Source: Pseudoxanthomonas sp. (GTDB lineage: Bacteria > Pseudomonadota > Gammaproteobacteria > Xanthomonadales > Xanthomonadaceae). From it: 64,000 nt of DNA. The DNA lies in NCBI RefSeq assembly GCF_027498035.1, contig NZ_CP114978.1, forward strand, positions 1,364,001 through 1,428,000. The letters run 5' to 3'. Below are positions 8,493 through 16,793 of this stretch, piece after piece. The position numbers were made by a program, and so were the translations under genes. The notes under the pieces are model-generated. The model did not search any database. It worked only from the letters and a program-made list of their open reading frames with translations, and was not told the origin of the DNA. Position 1 is the stretch's first letter. Each line of letters begins with the position of its first letter.

Positions 8493-9500
8493 ATGCCTTC
8501 CAACGCGCAGCACAGCGTTCCTGCAGACGATGCCGCCCTGGCCGAAAGTGGCCGGCGCGCCGTGCAGATCGAAGCCGATGCGCTGACCGCGCTGGCCCAG
8601 CGCATCGATGGCCCGTTCTCGGCCGCCTGCCGGCAGATCCTGGCCGGTTCGGGCCGCGTGGTGGCCATGGGCATGGGCAAGTCCGGGCATATCGCACGCA
8701 AGATCGCCGCGACCCTGGCCTCGACCGGCACCCCGGCGTTCTTCGTCCATCCGGGCGAAGCCGGCCATGGCGACTTCGGCATGATCACCGACACCGACAT
8801 CGTGCTGGCGATCTCTTATTCCGGCGAATCGGACGAAATCCTGATGCTGCTGCCGCTGCTCAAGCGCCAGGGCAACGCGGTGATCGCCATGACCGGCAAG
8901 CCGGCGTCCACGCTGGCCCGCGCCGCCGACGTGCACCTGGATGTCAGCGTCCCGGCCGAAGCCTGCCCGCTGCACCTGGCCCCGACCAGCAGCACCACCG
9001 CCACCCTGGCCATGGGCGATGCGCTGGCGGTAGCCCTGCTGGAAGCCCGCGGTTTCACCTCGGAGGATTTCGCCCGCTCGCATCCGGCCGGCAGCCTGGG
9101 CCGCCAGCTGTTGCTGCACATCAGCGATGTGATGCACACCGGCGACGAAGTCCCCGCCGTGGCCGCCGATGCCACCCTGGCCCAGGCGCTGGTGGAAATG
9201 AGCCGCAAGCGCCTGGGCATGACCGCCGTGATCGATGTCGACAGGACGCTGCTGGGCATCTTCACCGACGGCGACCTGCGTCGCGCCCTGGATACGGCCG
9301 GCCTGGACATCCACACCACGGCCATCGCCTCGGTGATGACTCGCAACCCGGTCACCATCGGCGCCCAGGCGCTGGCCACCGAGGCCGCACGCCTGCTGGA
9401 AACCCGCAATATCGGCAGCGGCCTGATCGTGGTGGACGCGGACGGCCGGGTCACCGGCGCGCTCAATGTTCACGACCTGTTGCGCGCACGCGTGGTGTAA
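8493..9500 (+). CDS. kdsD: Arabinose-5-phosphate isomerase
   Basis: KdsD interconverts ribulose-5-P and arabinose-5-P, the first step toward Kdo for lipopolysaccharide. The 335-residue product has an N-terminal SIS domain (GMGKSGHIARKIAATLAST near residue 60, ISYSGESDEI near 110) and two C-terminal CBS domains (ISDVMHTGDEVPAV and SVMTRNPVTIGA). I chose 8493 over the upstream ATG at 8457 because it gives normal family length and a plausible promoter overlaps the earlier ATG. It is first in a long envelope operon with kdsC and lptCAB. Confidence 0.94.
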   Translation: MPSNAQHSVPADDAALAESGRRAVQIEADALTALAQRIDGPFSAACRQILAGSGRVVAMGMGKSGHIARKIAATLASTGTPAFFVHPGEAGHGDFGMITDTDIVLAISYSGESDEILMLLPLLKRQGNAVIAMTGKPASTLARAADVHLDVSVPAEACPLHLAPTSSTTATLAMGDALAVALLEARGFTSEDFARSHPAGSLGRQLLLHISDVMHTGDEVPAVAADATLAQALVEMSRKRLGMTAVIDVDRTLLGIFTDGDLRRALDTAGLDIHTTAIASVMTRNPVTIGAQALATEAARLLETRNIGSGLIVVDADGRVTGALNVHDLLRARVV

Positions 9501-9549
9501 GAGCCACTGCCTTAACGTTTCAACCGCCCTTCCCAACCAAGTTGTCCCG

Positions 9550-10098
9550 ATGCCCCACTCCCATCTCCACGACGTCACCGATGAGCTGCTGCAGCGCGCC
9601 GCACGCGTGCGCCTGGCCTGTTTCGATGTCGATGGCACGCTGACCGACGGCGGCCTGTTCCTGGATGCCGCCGGGCAGGAAGGCAAGACCTTTCACGTGC
9701 AGGACGGCCTGGGGCTGGTGCTGCTGCGCCGCAACGGCATCGAAGTGGCACTGGTCACCGCCCGCAGCGGCCAGGTGGTCGAACACCGTGCCCGCGAGCT
9801 GGGCATCGGCGTGCACCAGGGCGTCAAGGACAAGCTGTCCCACGTCACCGCCATGTGCGCCGAACGCAAGCTCGACCTGGACCAGGTGCTGTTCATGGGC
9901 GACGACCTGGCCGACCTGACCACGTTGCGCCAGGTCGGGCTGGCGATCGTCCCGGACAACGTGCATGCCTGGGTCGCACCCGCCGCGCATTGGCGTACGC
10001 AGGCCAGTGGCGGCAAGGGCGCGGCGCGCGAGGCCTGCGACCTGGTCCTGGCCGCGCAAGGCCACGTGGGCGAACTGCTGCAGGATGGCGCCGCGTGA
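9550..10098 (+). CDS. kdsC: 3-deoxy-D-manno-octulosonate 8-phosphate phosphatase
   Basis: KdsC removes phosphate from Kdo-8-P. The 182-residue HAD-superfamily protein shows motif I FDVDGTLTDG with the nucleophilic Asp near residue 27, motif II LVTARSG near 75, and motif III MGDDLADL near 116. Its small size and lack of a large cap are typical of KdsC tetramers. The ATG at 9550 is chosen for length. Its TGA overlaps the GTG of lptC, indicating coupled translation. Confidence 0.94.
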   Translation: MPHSHLHDVTDELLQRAARVRLACFDVDGTLTDGGLFLDAAGQEGKTFHVQDGLGLVLLRRNGIEVALVTARSGQVVEHRARELGIGVHQGVKDKLSHVTAMCAERKLDLDQVLFMGDDLADLTTLRQVGLAIVPDNVHAWVAPAAHWRTQASGGKGAAREACDLVLAAQGHVGELLQDGAA

Positions 10099-10655
10099 AC
10101 TGGCGCACGGGACTGGGCATCGCGCTGCTGGTCGCACTGCTGCTGTTCGGCTGGTCGGCCTGGGACAACCGCCAGAAACCGCAAACGACCGGCCAGGCCG
10201 CGCAGTCCGACTACATCATGCATGACTTCGAAATGGTCGCCCTGGACAAGGACGGCAAGGAGTCGGTCACCCTGCGCGCGCCGGAAATGCACCGCACCGC
10301 GGCCGACCAAACCTATGCCATCACCACGCCGCTGTTCCTGATTCCCGACAAGAGCGGCGCCCATATGGAAATGCGCAGCAAGACCGCCTGGGTTGCCGCC
10401 AAGGGCGAGAAAGCCATCCTGCGCGATGACGTCGTGGGCAACAGCCCGCCCGGCGTCGGCGCACCCACGGACTTCAAGACCAGCCGGTTGGACATCTTTC
10501 CCGACCAGCACCTGGCCAGCACCGACCAGCCCGTGGTGTTGACCCAGCCCGGCGTGACCGTGGCCGGCACGGGTTTTGAAATCAACTCGCAGACCCAACA
10601 ATACAAATTCAAGTCCAAGGTGAAATCGCGCTATGTCCCCAAATCCGCGCAATAA
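10095..10655 (+). CDS. lptC: LPS export protein LptC
   Basis: LptC is an inner-membrane-anchored periplasmic bridge that passes LPS from LptB2FG to LptA. The 186-residue product has a single N-terminal transmembrane helix (about residues 5-25) followed by a beta-rich jellyroll (SDYIMHDFEMVALDKDGK onward). It starts at GTG 10095, overlapping the kdsC stop in GTGA, and its end overlaps lptA by 23 bases. The tight overlaps fit a kdsD-kdsC-lptC-lptA-lptB unit. Confidence 0.92.
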   Translation: MNWRTGLGIALLVALLLFGWSAWDNRQKPQTTGQAAQSDYIMHDFEMVALDKDGKESVTLRAPEMHRTAADQTYAITTPLFLIPDKSGAHMEMRSKTAWVAAKGEKAILRDDVVGNSPPGVGAPTDFKTSRLDIFPDQHLASTDQPVVLTQPGVTVAGTGFEINSQTQQYKFKSKVKSRYVPKSAQ

Positions 10656-11181
10656 GGTCAGCCTAGGCCTGCTGGTGGCCGCATCGCTGCTGATGGCGGG
10701 CGCTGCGCAGGCCAAGCAGTCCGATCGCAACCAGCCCATGGATATCCAGTCCGATAGCCAGGACGGCACCGCTGCCGCCGATGGCGTGACCAACCTGGTC
10801 GGCGACGTGGTGATCATCCAGGGCACGCTGGAAGTGCATGCCAGCAAGGGCCAGATCTTCCGCAAGGGAGGTGACACCGTGCGCGGCGTATTCACCGGCA
10901 AGCAGGCCCGGCTGAAACAGATCAACGACGACGGCACGCCGGTCGAAGCCACGGCCGACACCATCGACTACGACATGGTCAACAACATCGTCACCCTGAC
11001 CGGCAACTACAAGGTGACCTCGCCCAAGGGCACCAACGCCGGGCAGAAGATGGTCTACAACACCGTGACCGGCAGCATGCAGAGTGGCGGCGACGGCACG
11101 CGCGTGCACACGGTGATCCAGCCCAAGGCCAAGGCGCCGGCCACGCCGGCGGCGACGCCCGCCAAGCCGGGGGCCAAGTAA
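10633..11181 (+). CDS. lptA: LPS transport periplasmic protein LptA
   Basis: LptA forms the periplasmic bridge for LPS. The 182-residue product has a signal peptide (cleavage after AQA near residue 27) and the OstA-type beta domain starting QPMDIQSDSQDGTAAADG, with repeats such as GDVVIIQGTLEVHASKG. A Pro/Ala/Lys-rich tail follows (about residues 160-182). The start lies inside lptC. Its TAA shares one base with the lptB ATG. Confidence 0.93.
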   Translation: MSPNPRNKVSLGLLVAASLLMAGAAQAKQSDRNQPMDIQSDSQDGTAAADGVTNLVGDVVIIQGTLEVHASKGQIFRKGGDTVRGVFTGKQARLKQINDDGTPVEATADTIDYDMVNNIVTLTGNYKVTSPKGTNAGQKMVYNTVTGSMQSGGDGTRVHTVIQPKAKAPATPAATPAKPGAK

Positions 11182-11900
11182 TGCTCTCGGCCCAGGGACT
11201 GAAGAAGAGCTACAAGCAGCGCAAGGTCGTCACCGATTTCGGACTGACCCTGGAACCGGGTGAAGTGGTCGGCCTGCTCGGCCCCAATGGCGCCGGCAAG
11301 ACCACCTGCTTCTACATGATCGTCGGGCTGGTCTCCACCGATGCCGGCACCATCCTGCTGGACGGCCAGGACATCACCAGCGAGCCGATGTACCACCGCG
11401 CCAAGCTCGGCGTGGGCTACCTGCCACAGGAACCCTCGGTGTTCCGCAAGCTCACCGTGGCCGACAACATCCGCCTGGTGCTGGAACTGCGCGACGATCT
11501 GGATGGCGATGGCGCGGAAAAGGAACTGGCATCGCTACTGGACGAACTGCAGATCACCCACGTCTCCGAGCAGTTGGGCGCCAGCCTGTCCGGTGGCGAG
11601 CGCCGTCGCGTGGAAATCGCCCGCGCCCTGGCTGCCAAACCGCGCCTGATGCTGCTGGACGAACCCTTCGCGGGCGTGGATCCGATCTCGGTCGGCGAGA
11701 TCCAGCGGATCATCACCCACCTCAAGGACCGCGGCATCGGCGTGCTCATCACCGACCACAATGTCCGCGAAACCTTGGGAATCTGCGACCGGGCGTATAT
11801 CCTCGCTGAAGGCAGCGTGCTGGCGCAGGGGGCACCGGACGAACTGCTGGCCAACGCCGACGTACGCCGCGTATACCTGGGAGACACCTTCCGGTTGTGA
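11181..11900 (+). CDS. lptB: LPS export ABC transporter ATP-binding protein LptB
   Basis: LptB is the ATPase driving LPS extraction from the inner membrane. The 239-residue product carries Walker A GPNGAGKTT near residue 37, Q-loop LPQEPSVFRKL near 86, signature LSGGERRRVEIARAL near 137, Walker B LMLLDEPFAGVDP near 160 and the H-loop TDHNVRET near 195. It overlaps lptA by one base and precedes rpoN, an order conserved across gammaproteobacteria. Confidence 0.96.
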   Translation: MLSAQGLKKSYKQRKVVTDFGLTLEPGEVVGLLGPNGAGKTTCFYMIVGLVSTDAGTILLDGQDITSEPMYHRAKLGVGYLPQEPSVFRKLTVADNIRLVLELRDDLDGDGAEKELASLLDELQITHVSEQLGASLSGGERRRVEIARALAAKPRLMLLDEPFAGVDPISVGEIQRIITHLKDRGIGVLITDHNVRETLGICDRAYILAEGSVLAQGAPDELLANADVRRVYLGDTFRL

Positions 11901-11953
11901 TGCCAGGTGGTGTGGCCGGTGTTGCCGCATCCACCGCTTCACGGATCTTCCGG

Positions 11954-13402
11954 ATGAAACCACGTCTCCAGACATCGATGGGCCAGCAACTGGTGATGAC
12001 ACCCCAGTTGCGCCAGGCCATCCGCCTGTTGCAGATGTCCACGACCGAGCTGGAAGCCGAGATCGCCGAGGCGGTCGAAACCAACCCCCTGCTCGACTGG
12101 GCCGAGAACACCATCCCCGACGCGCCGCAAGCCAATGGCGGCGATGAACCAGCCGAGCGCCTCCAGGCCGAAGCCCCCGAACGCCAGCCCGAAAGCGACG
12201 ACTGGCAGCCCGATGAAAGCCCCTGGCCCACCGAGATGGGCGGCTCGTCCTCCGGCGGCTCGTTCGACGACGACGACAACATGGGCAGCGCGGCCGAACG
12301 CGTGGCCGAATCGGACACCCTGCAGGACCACCTGCTGTGGCAGCTGCATCTGTCGCACCTGTCCCAGCGCGATCGCCGGATCGGTGCGGCGGTGATCGAC
12401 GCCATCGAAGACGATGGCTATCTGCGCACGCCTTTCCTCGACATCGCCCAGACCCTGCTGCCGGAAGTCAGCGCCAGCGAAGACGAGATCCACACCGTGC
12501 TGTGCCAGCTGCAGCGCTTCGATCCGGTCGGGGTCGGCGCACGCTCGCTGGGCGAGTGCCTGCGCCTGCAGCTGGGGGTGCTGTCACCCGAGACCGCCGG
12601 CCGCGCCCTGGCGCTGCTGATCGCCGAAGGCCCCTTGCTGGAAAAGCTGCCGCGCAGCGGCGTGGCCGGCCTGGCCAGCGAGCTCAAGCGCCCCCAGGGC
12701 GAAGTCGAGGAAGCCATCGCCCTGCTGCGTTCGCTCGACCCCAAGCCCGGCGTGCAGATCGGCGAGCTGACCCAGGACACCTACGTGGTGCCCGACTGCG
12801 TGGTCTGGCGCCAGCGCGGCGTGTGGCGCGCCGCCCTGGCCAGCCAGCACCTGCCCAAGGTCACCATCCACCGCGGCTACGAGTCGATGATCCGCCAGTG
12901 CAATGAATCCGACGCAGGCTACCTGCGCGGACACCTGCAGGAGGCACGCTGGCTGCTCAAGAGCCTGGAAGCGCGTGGCGACACGCTGCTCAAGGTCACC
13001 CGCTGCCTGATCCACCAGCAGGCCGGCTTCCTGGAGTTCGGTGAACAGGCCCTGCGTCCGCTAACCCTGCGTGAGGTCGCGGGCGAAGTCGGCCTGCATG
13101 AATCCACCGTTTCACGCGCCATCGCCCGCAAGTACGTGCGCACCCCGCGCGGAACCTTGCCGCTGCGGGCGTTCTTCGCCTCCGGCGTCAGCACCGAAGG
13201 CGGCGGCGAAGCCTCCAGCACCGCCATCCAGTCGATGATCCGCAAGCTGATCGACGCCGAAAACCCACGTAAACCGCTGTCCGATGCCAAGCTCGCCGAC
13301 CTGTTGAAATCGTCAGGCGTGCCAGTGGCGCGGCGCACGGTGGCGAAGTATCGTGAAGCCATGGACATCCTGTCGTCGCACGAACGCGTACGCATGGCAT
13401 GA
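11954..13402 (+). CDS. rpoN: RNA polymerase sigma-54 factor
   Basis: RpoN directs transcription from -24/-12 promoters with enhancer-binding ATPases. The 482-residue protein has region I rich in Gln/Leu (MGQQLVMTPQLRQAIRLLQM), an acidic region II (about residues 55-120), the core-binding region, the helix-turn-helix (LREVAGEVGLHESTVSRAIA, near 375) and the C-terminal RpoN box ARRTVAKYREAM. I set the start at ATG 11954 (Met-Lys-Pro-Arg-Leu-Gln), the usual family beginning; the open frame extends back to a GTG at 11897. It follows lptB and precedes hpf. Confidence 0.95.
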   Translation: MKPRLQTSMGQQLVMTPQLRQAIRLLQMSTTELEAEIAEAVETNPLLDWAENTIPDAPQANGGDEPAERLQAEAPERQPESDDWQPDESPWPTEMGGSSSGGSFDDDDNMGSAAERVAESDTLQDHLLWQLHLSHLSQRDRRIGAAVIDAIEDDGYLRTPFLDIAQTLLPEVSASEDEIHTVLCQLQRFDPVGVGARSLGECLRLQLGVLSPETAGRALALLIAEGPLLEKLPRSGVAGLASELKRPQGEVEEAIALLRSLDPKPGVQIGELTQDTYVVPDCVVWRQRGVWRAALASQHLPKVTIHRGYESMIRQCNESDAGYLRGHLQEARWLLKSLEARGDTLLKVTRCLIHQQAGFLEFGEQALRPLTLREVAGEVGLHESTVSRAIARKYVRTPRGTLPLRAFFASGVSTEGGGEASSTAIQSMIRKLIDAENPRKPLSDAKLADLLKSSGVPVARRTVAKYREAMDILSSHERVRMA

Positions 13403-13569
13403 GGTCCACAGTGGCAGCCGGTTCAGTCGCCGCCTGCCAGTTTTGAAACCGGACGACCGGTCGCACAACTGAACATCCACCCAGCCCAGAAGGAGCCAGC
13501 AAGGAACCCCAGACCACTCCGGTTTGTCCCAAACAACCGACGCAACAACCACTGCAGGAGACAAATGCG

Positions 13570-13887
13570 ATGCGAATCGAGACCTACGGCCAGTCGATGG
13601 AAGTGACACCCGCACTTCGTGACTATGTCGAGACGAAACTCAAGCGCCTTGAACGACATTTCGACCAGCCGCTCGAATGCCGCACCCAACTGGGGTTCTC
13701 CAAGCCCGATTACGTGGCCGAAGCCACGATCAACTTCTCCGGCCGCACCCTGCACGCCGATGCCGGTGCCGAGACCATGTACGCCGCCATCGACATGTTG
13801 GCCGACAAGCTCGACCGCCTGGTCCTCAAGCACAAGCGCAAGCAGATCGACCGCCAGCGCGGCCCGCGCGGCGAGAATGCCGACTGA
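13570..13887 (+). CDS. hpf: Ribosome hibernation promoting factor, short type
   Basis: HPF binds the 30S decoding region and helps form inactive 100S ribosomes in stationary phase. The 105-residue product has the single S30AE domain (VTPALRDYVETKLKRLERHF near the N-terminus, SGRTLHADAGAETMYAAID in the middle) and a basic tail (HKRKQIDRQRG). It lacks the C-terminal dimerization domain of long HPF. It lies 167 bases after rpoN, with a purine-rich AGGAGA just before the ATG. Confidence 0.93.
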   Translation: MRIETYGQSMEVTPALRDYVETKLKRLERHFDQPLECRTQLGFSKPDYVAEATINFSGRTLHADAGAETMYAAIDMLADKLDRLVLKHKRKQIDRQRGPRGENAD

Positions 13888-13915
13888 GTCTCTCGATCCC
13901 GCGACAGGTGTGAAC

Positions 13916-13945
13916 AACGGCGACCGCAAGGTCGCCGTTTTCGTT
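13916..13945 (+). terminator. Rho-independent terminator after hpf
   Basis: A 10-bp stem (AACGGCGACC / GGTCGCCGTT) with GCAA loop is followed by TTCGTT. The U tract is short and interrupted, so termination may be partial, with read-through to hprK. Confidence 0.6.
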
Positions 13946-13996
13946 CCAGCCCAGGCACGCAGCGCACGCGCGGTTCGGCGATCCATCGGCGCGTCG

Positions 13997-14002
13997 TATC
14001 AT
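13997..14002 (+). promoter_or_regulatory. hprK: Putative -10 element before hprK
   Basis: TATCAT lies 30 bases upstream of the hprK ATG and after the hpf terminator, so the PTS-related genes could have their own promoter. No -35 is clear. Confidence 0.3.
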
Positions 14003-14031
14003 CGGGGCTGCTTCCGCCTTGTCGTGACCCC

Positions 14032-14982
14032 ATGAACTCCAGCATCTCCGCGAGCGAGCTGTTTGACCAGATGAAGGAGAAGCTGGCCCTGCGCTGGCTG
14101 GCCGGTCGCGCAGGCGGCACGCGCCAGATCGACACCACCGGCAAGGTCAAGCGGCGTCCGTCGCTGGCCGGCTATCTCAACGCGATCTATCCCAACAAGG
14201 TCCAGATCCTGGGCACCGAGGAGATGGCCTGGCTCGATGGCCTGGACTCGCGCCAGCGCTGGGAAACCATCGAACGCATGGTCGCCGACCGGCCCATGGC
14301 ACTGGTGATCAGCAAGAACCAGGCCTGCCCGGAAGACCTGCGCGCGGCAGCCGAGGAATCGGAGACACCGCTGTGGTCCTCGCCGCGCCGCGGCCACGAA
14401 CTGCTGAACTTCCTGTCCTATCACCTGGCCCGCACGCTGGCGCCGCGGGTGACGCTGCACGGCGTCTTCATGGAGATCTATTCGATCGGCGTGCTGATTA
14501 CCGGCGAGGCGGGTTCGGGCAAGAGCGAACTGGCCCTGGAACTGCTGACCCGCGGCCACCGGCTGGTCGCCGACGACGCCCCCGAGTTCACCCAGATCGC
14601 ACCGGACGTGCTGGACGGCACCTGTCCCGAACTGCTGCAGGACCTGCTGGAAGTCCGTGGCCTGGGCGTGCTCAACGTGCGCGACATGTTTGGCGACACC
14701 GCGGTGAAGAAGAACAAGTACCTGCGCCTGATCGTGCACCTGACCCGGCCGATGACCGAGCCCAATCCCCACGGCTACGAACGCCTGACCGGCGACTCCG
14801 GCAGCCGCCACGTACTGGACCTGGACGTACCGCTGATCACCCTGCCGGTGATGCCTGGCCGCAACCTCGCGGTGCTGACCGAAGCGGCCACGCGCCTGCA
14901 CATCCTGCGCACCAAGGGCATCGACCCGGCGGCGATGTTCATCGCCCGCCACAGCAACCTGCTGGAGCGCAGCACGCCATGA
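14032..14982 (+). CDS. hprK: HPr(Ser) kinase/phosphorylase
   Basis: HprK phosphorylates and dephosphorylates Ser46 of HPr. The 316-residue protein has an N-terminal MurF-like domain and a C-terminal kinase core with Walker A GEAGSGKSELALELL near residue 157 followed by VADDAPE. Length matches the family. Its target HPr, encoded about 1.4 kb downstream, does keep a serine at position 46, so the pair is functionally consistent. Its end overlaps rapZ by four bases. Confidence 0.94.
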   Translation: MNSSISASELFDQMKEKLALRWLAGRAGGTRQIDTTGKVKRRPSLAGYLNAIYPNKVQILGTEEMAWLDGLDSRQRWETIERMVADRPMALVISKNQACPEDLRAAAEESETPLWSSPRRGHELLNFLSYHLARTLAPRVTLHGVFMEIYSIGVLITGEAGSGKSELALELLTRGHRLVADDAPEFTQIAPDVLDGTCPELLQDLLEVRGLGVLNVRDMFGDTAVKKNKYLRLIVHLTRPMTEPNPHGYERLTGDSGSRHVLDLDVPLITLPVMPGRNLAVLTEAATRLHILRTKGIDPAAMFIARHSNLLERSTP

Positions 14983-15890
14983 ACACGACCGGACCGGAAA
15001 ATCCTTCGGTCGAAGCCAGGCCCGCGCAGGCGCCGTTGCTGCTGATTGTCAGCGGCCTGTCCGGCTCGGGAAAATCGGTGGCGCTCAAGACACTGGAAGA
15101 CCTGGACTACTACTGCGTCGACAACCTGCCCATCGAACTGCTGCCGGACTTCATCCGCAGCCTGATGCGCGAGGACGTCCTGCCGCAGAAGGTCGCCGTG
15201 GGCATCGACGTGCGCGCGCGCCACAGCGACCTGTCCAAGCTGGCGCAGTGGCGCGCGGCGGTGGCGCGGCTGGGCATTGAAGCCAGGCTGGTGTTCTTCG
15301 ATTCCGAAGACGATGTGCTGCTGCGCCGTTATTCCGACACCCGACGCCGCCACCCGCTGAGCCATGGCGGGCTGTCGCTGCCCGAGGCGATCGCCCGCGA
15401 ACGCGAGATCACCATGCCGCTGCGGCTGGAAGCCGACGTCATCATCGACACCGGCCAACTCAACGTGCACCAGCTGCGCCGGCGCGTGGTCGGCGAGTTC
15501 GCCTTTGACAGTGGCGACGCGCCGTCCCTGTTGTTCGAATCCTTCGCCTATCGGCGCGGCGTGCCTGGCGATGCGGACTTCGTGTTCGACGCGCGCGTAC
15601 TGCCCAACCCCCACTGGCAACCGGAGCTGCGCCCGCTCACCGGCCGTGACGGCCCGGTCCGCGATTACCTGGATGCCCAGTCCGATGTGGCGCGCTACGT
15701 CGGACAGGTCAGCGATTTCCTGGACACCTGGCTGCCGCGCCTGCGCGACGAGACCCGCAGCTACGTCACCGTGGCCTTCGGCTGCACCGGTGGCAAGCAC
15801 CGCTCGGTCTACCTGACCGAGCGCATGGCCGAACACGCCCGCAACCAGGGCTGGGAACAGGTCGCCACCTTCCACCGCGAACTGGACTAG
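14979..15890 (+). CDS. rapZ: RNase adapter protein RapZ (P-loop protein)
   Basis: RapZ binds small-RNA stem-loops and in enterobacteria guides RNase E to GlmZ, linking amino-sugar supply to glmS expression. The 303-residue protein carries Walker A SGLSGSGKSVAL near residue 25, the DNLPIELLP segment, and the conserved C-terminal FGCTGGKHRSVYL (about residues 263-275). Its ATG overlaps the hprK stop. Whether GlmZ-like RNAs exist in this organism is unknown; two hairpins follow its stop. Confidence 0.94.
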   Translation: MNTTGPENPSVEARPAQAPLLLIVSGLSGSGKSVALKTLEDLDYYCVDNLPIELLPDFIRSLMREDVLPQKVAVGIDVRARHSDLSKLAQWRAAVARLGIEARLVFFDSEDDVLLRRYSDTRRRHPLSHGGLSLPEAIAREREITMPLRLEADVIIDTGQLNVHQLRRRVVGEFAFDSGDAPSLLFESFAYRRGVPGDADFVFDARVLPNPHWQPELRPLTGRDGPVRDYLDAQSDVARYVGQVSDFLDTWLPRLRDETRSYVTVAFGCTGGKHRSVYLTERMAEHARNQGWEQVATFHRELD

Positions 15891-15961
15891 CAGGCGCAGG
15901 CACCTGCACCTGCACCTGCACGCAAACGTTTTCCTCGCTACGCAAAAAAGAAAGATGCGGC

Positions 15962-16013
15962 GCGGGATGAAGAAACCCGCCCGGACAGGTCGATGCAAGC
16001 CGCATCGACCTGT
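15962..16013 (+). promoter_or_regulatory. Tandem hairpins between rapZ and the EIIA gene
   Basis: Two stem-loops sit in the 135-base gap: a 5-bp GCGGG / CCCGC stem (15962-15980) and a perfect 12-bp stem ACAGGTCGATGC / GCATCGACCTGT with a 5-base loop (15985-16013). The second ends 12 bases before the EIIA ATG and has no U tract, so it is not a standard terminator. It could block ribosome entry, be a processing site, or be a binding site for an RNA-binding protein. Just upstream (15901-15921) is a short CACCTG hexamer repeat, about 3.5 copies. Confidence 0.5.
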
Positions 16014-16025
16014 TAACGTTGCACC

Positions 16026-16418
16026 ATGACCTGCGGCGTCCTGCTCATCACCCATCCCGGCATCGGCTCATCGCTCCTGGCGGTGGCCAATGGCCTGCTG
16101 CACAACCTGCCCCTGAAAACCGAAGCGTTCGAAGTCCCCTTCGATGCTGACCTGGAGACACTCCTGCCGCAGGCCTCTGCTGCGTTGCGGCGTGTGGACG
16201 GCGGCAACGGCGTGCTTGTGTTGACCGATCTGTATGGCGCCTCGCCCAGCAACCTGGCCGGCAAGGTCGCGCGCCTGGGGACGCCGGTACGCCGGGTCTC
16301 GGCGCTGAGCCTGCCGATGCTGCTGCGGGTGATGAACTACCCGGAACAGGGACTGGACGAACTCCCGGCCACCGCGGCGGCCGGCACACGAAATGGAGCC
16401 ATCCTCGACGATGCTTGA
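16026..16418 (+). CDS. PTS mannose-type EIIA component
   Basis: The 130-residue product has the EIIA-Man fold signature: the phosphorylatable His in LLITHPGIGSS (His10) and VLVLTDLYGASPSN near residue 67. It would accept phosphate from HPr. No EIIB, EIIC or EIID gene is present here, so a regulatory rather than transport role is likely, as inferred for related clusters. No clear Shine-Dalgarno sequence precedes the ATG; a 12-bp hairpin does. Its 3' end overlaps the HPr gene by eight bases. Confidence 0.9.
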   Translation: MTCGVLLITHPGIGSSLLAVANGLLHNLPLKTEAFEVPFDADLETLLPQASAALRRVDGGNGVLVLTDLYGASPSNLAGKVARLGTPVRRVSALSLPMLLRVMNYPEQGLDELPATAAAGTRNGAILDDA

Positions 16419-16680
16419 ACGCGACCTCACCGTGACCAACAAACTGGGCCTGCACGCCCGGGCCACCGCCAAGCTGGTGCAGGTGGTGGCGCCCTTCCGC
16501 AGCCACGTGACGCTGGCGGCCAAGGGCCGCCAGGTCAACGCCAAAAGCATCATGGGCGTGATGCTGCTGGCCGCCGGCCAGGGCACGGCGGTGACCGTGC
16601 GCACCGATGGCGAGGACGAAGCGGCCTGCATGGACGCCATCGCGGCCCTGTTCGAACGGCGCTTCGACGAGGAAGGCTAA
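16411..16680 (+). CDS. ptsH: Phosphocarrier protein HPr
   Basis: HPr relays phosphate from enzyme I to EIIA proteins. The 89-residue product has the active His at position 15 (NKLGLHARATAKLV) and the regulatory Ser at position 46 (NAKSIMGVM), the site used by HprK. I start it at the ATG that places His at 15; the longer frame from 16393 adds six unrelated residues. It lies between EIIA (overlapping) and the enzyme I gene. Confidence 0.94.
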   Translation: MLERDLTVTNKLGLHARATAKLVQVVAPFRSHVTLAAKGRQVNAKSIMGVMLLAAGQGTAVTVRTDGEDEAACMDAIAALFERRFDEEG

Positions 16681-16690
16681 GGCGTGTCGC

Positions 16691-16718
16691 CACTCCCTCG
16701 CGTGGATGGTAGGGAGTG
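16691..16718 (+). promoter_or_regulatory. Intercistronic hairpin between HPr and enzyme I genes
   Basis: An 8-bp stem CACTCCCT / AGGGAGTG with a 12-base loop lies in the 113-base gap between HPr and enzyme I. It lacks a U tract, so mRNA stabilization or differential expression is possible; function is not established. Confidence 0.35.
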
Positions 16719-16793
16719 CTGCCGCAGAAGCGGCCTGTGCTCGTTCGACACGACCATCCCAACGGCCCGCCCCCTTCGCGTGGGTCGCCCCTG

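Noticed and set aside
13403..13569. A sigma-54 promoter between rpoN and hpf
   Set aside because: A TGGCAG-like element is present, but the -12 half does not match TTGC at the required spacing.
15901..15921. Three and a half tandem CACCTG hexamers, considered as a CRISPR or VNTR
   Set aside because: Too short, no spacers, no cas genes; a minor simple repeat.
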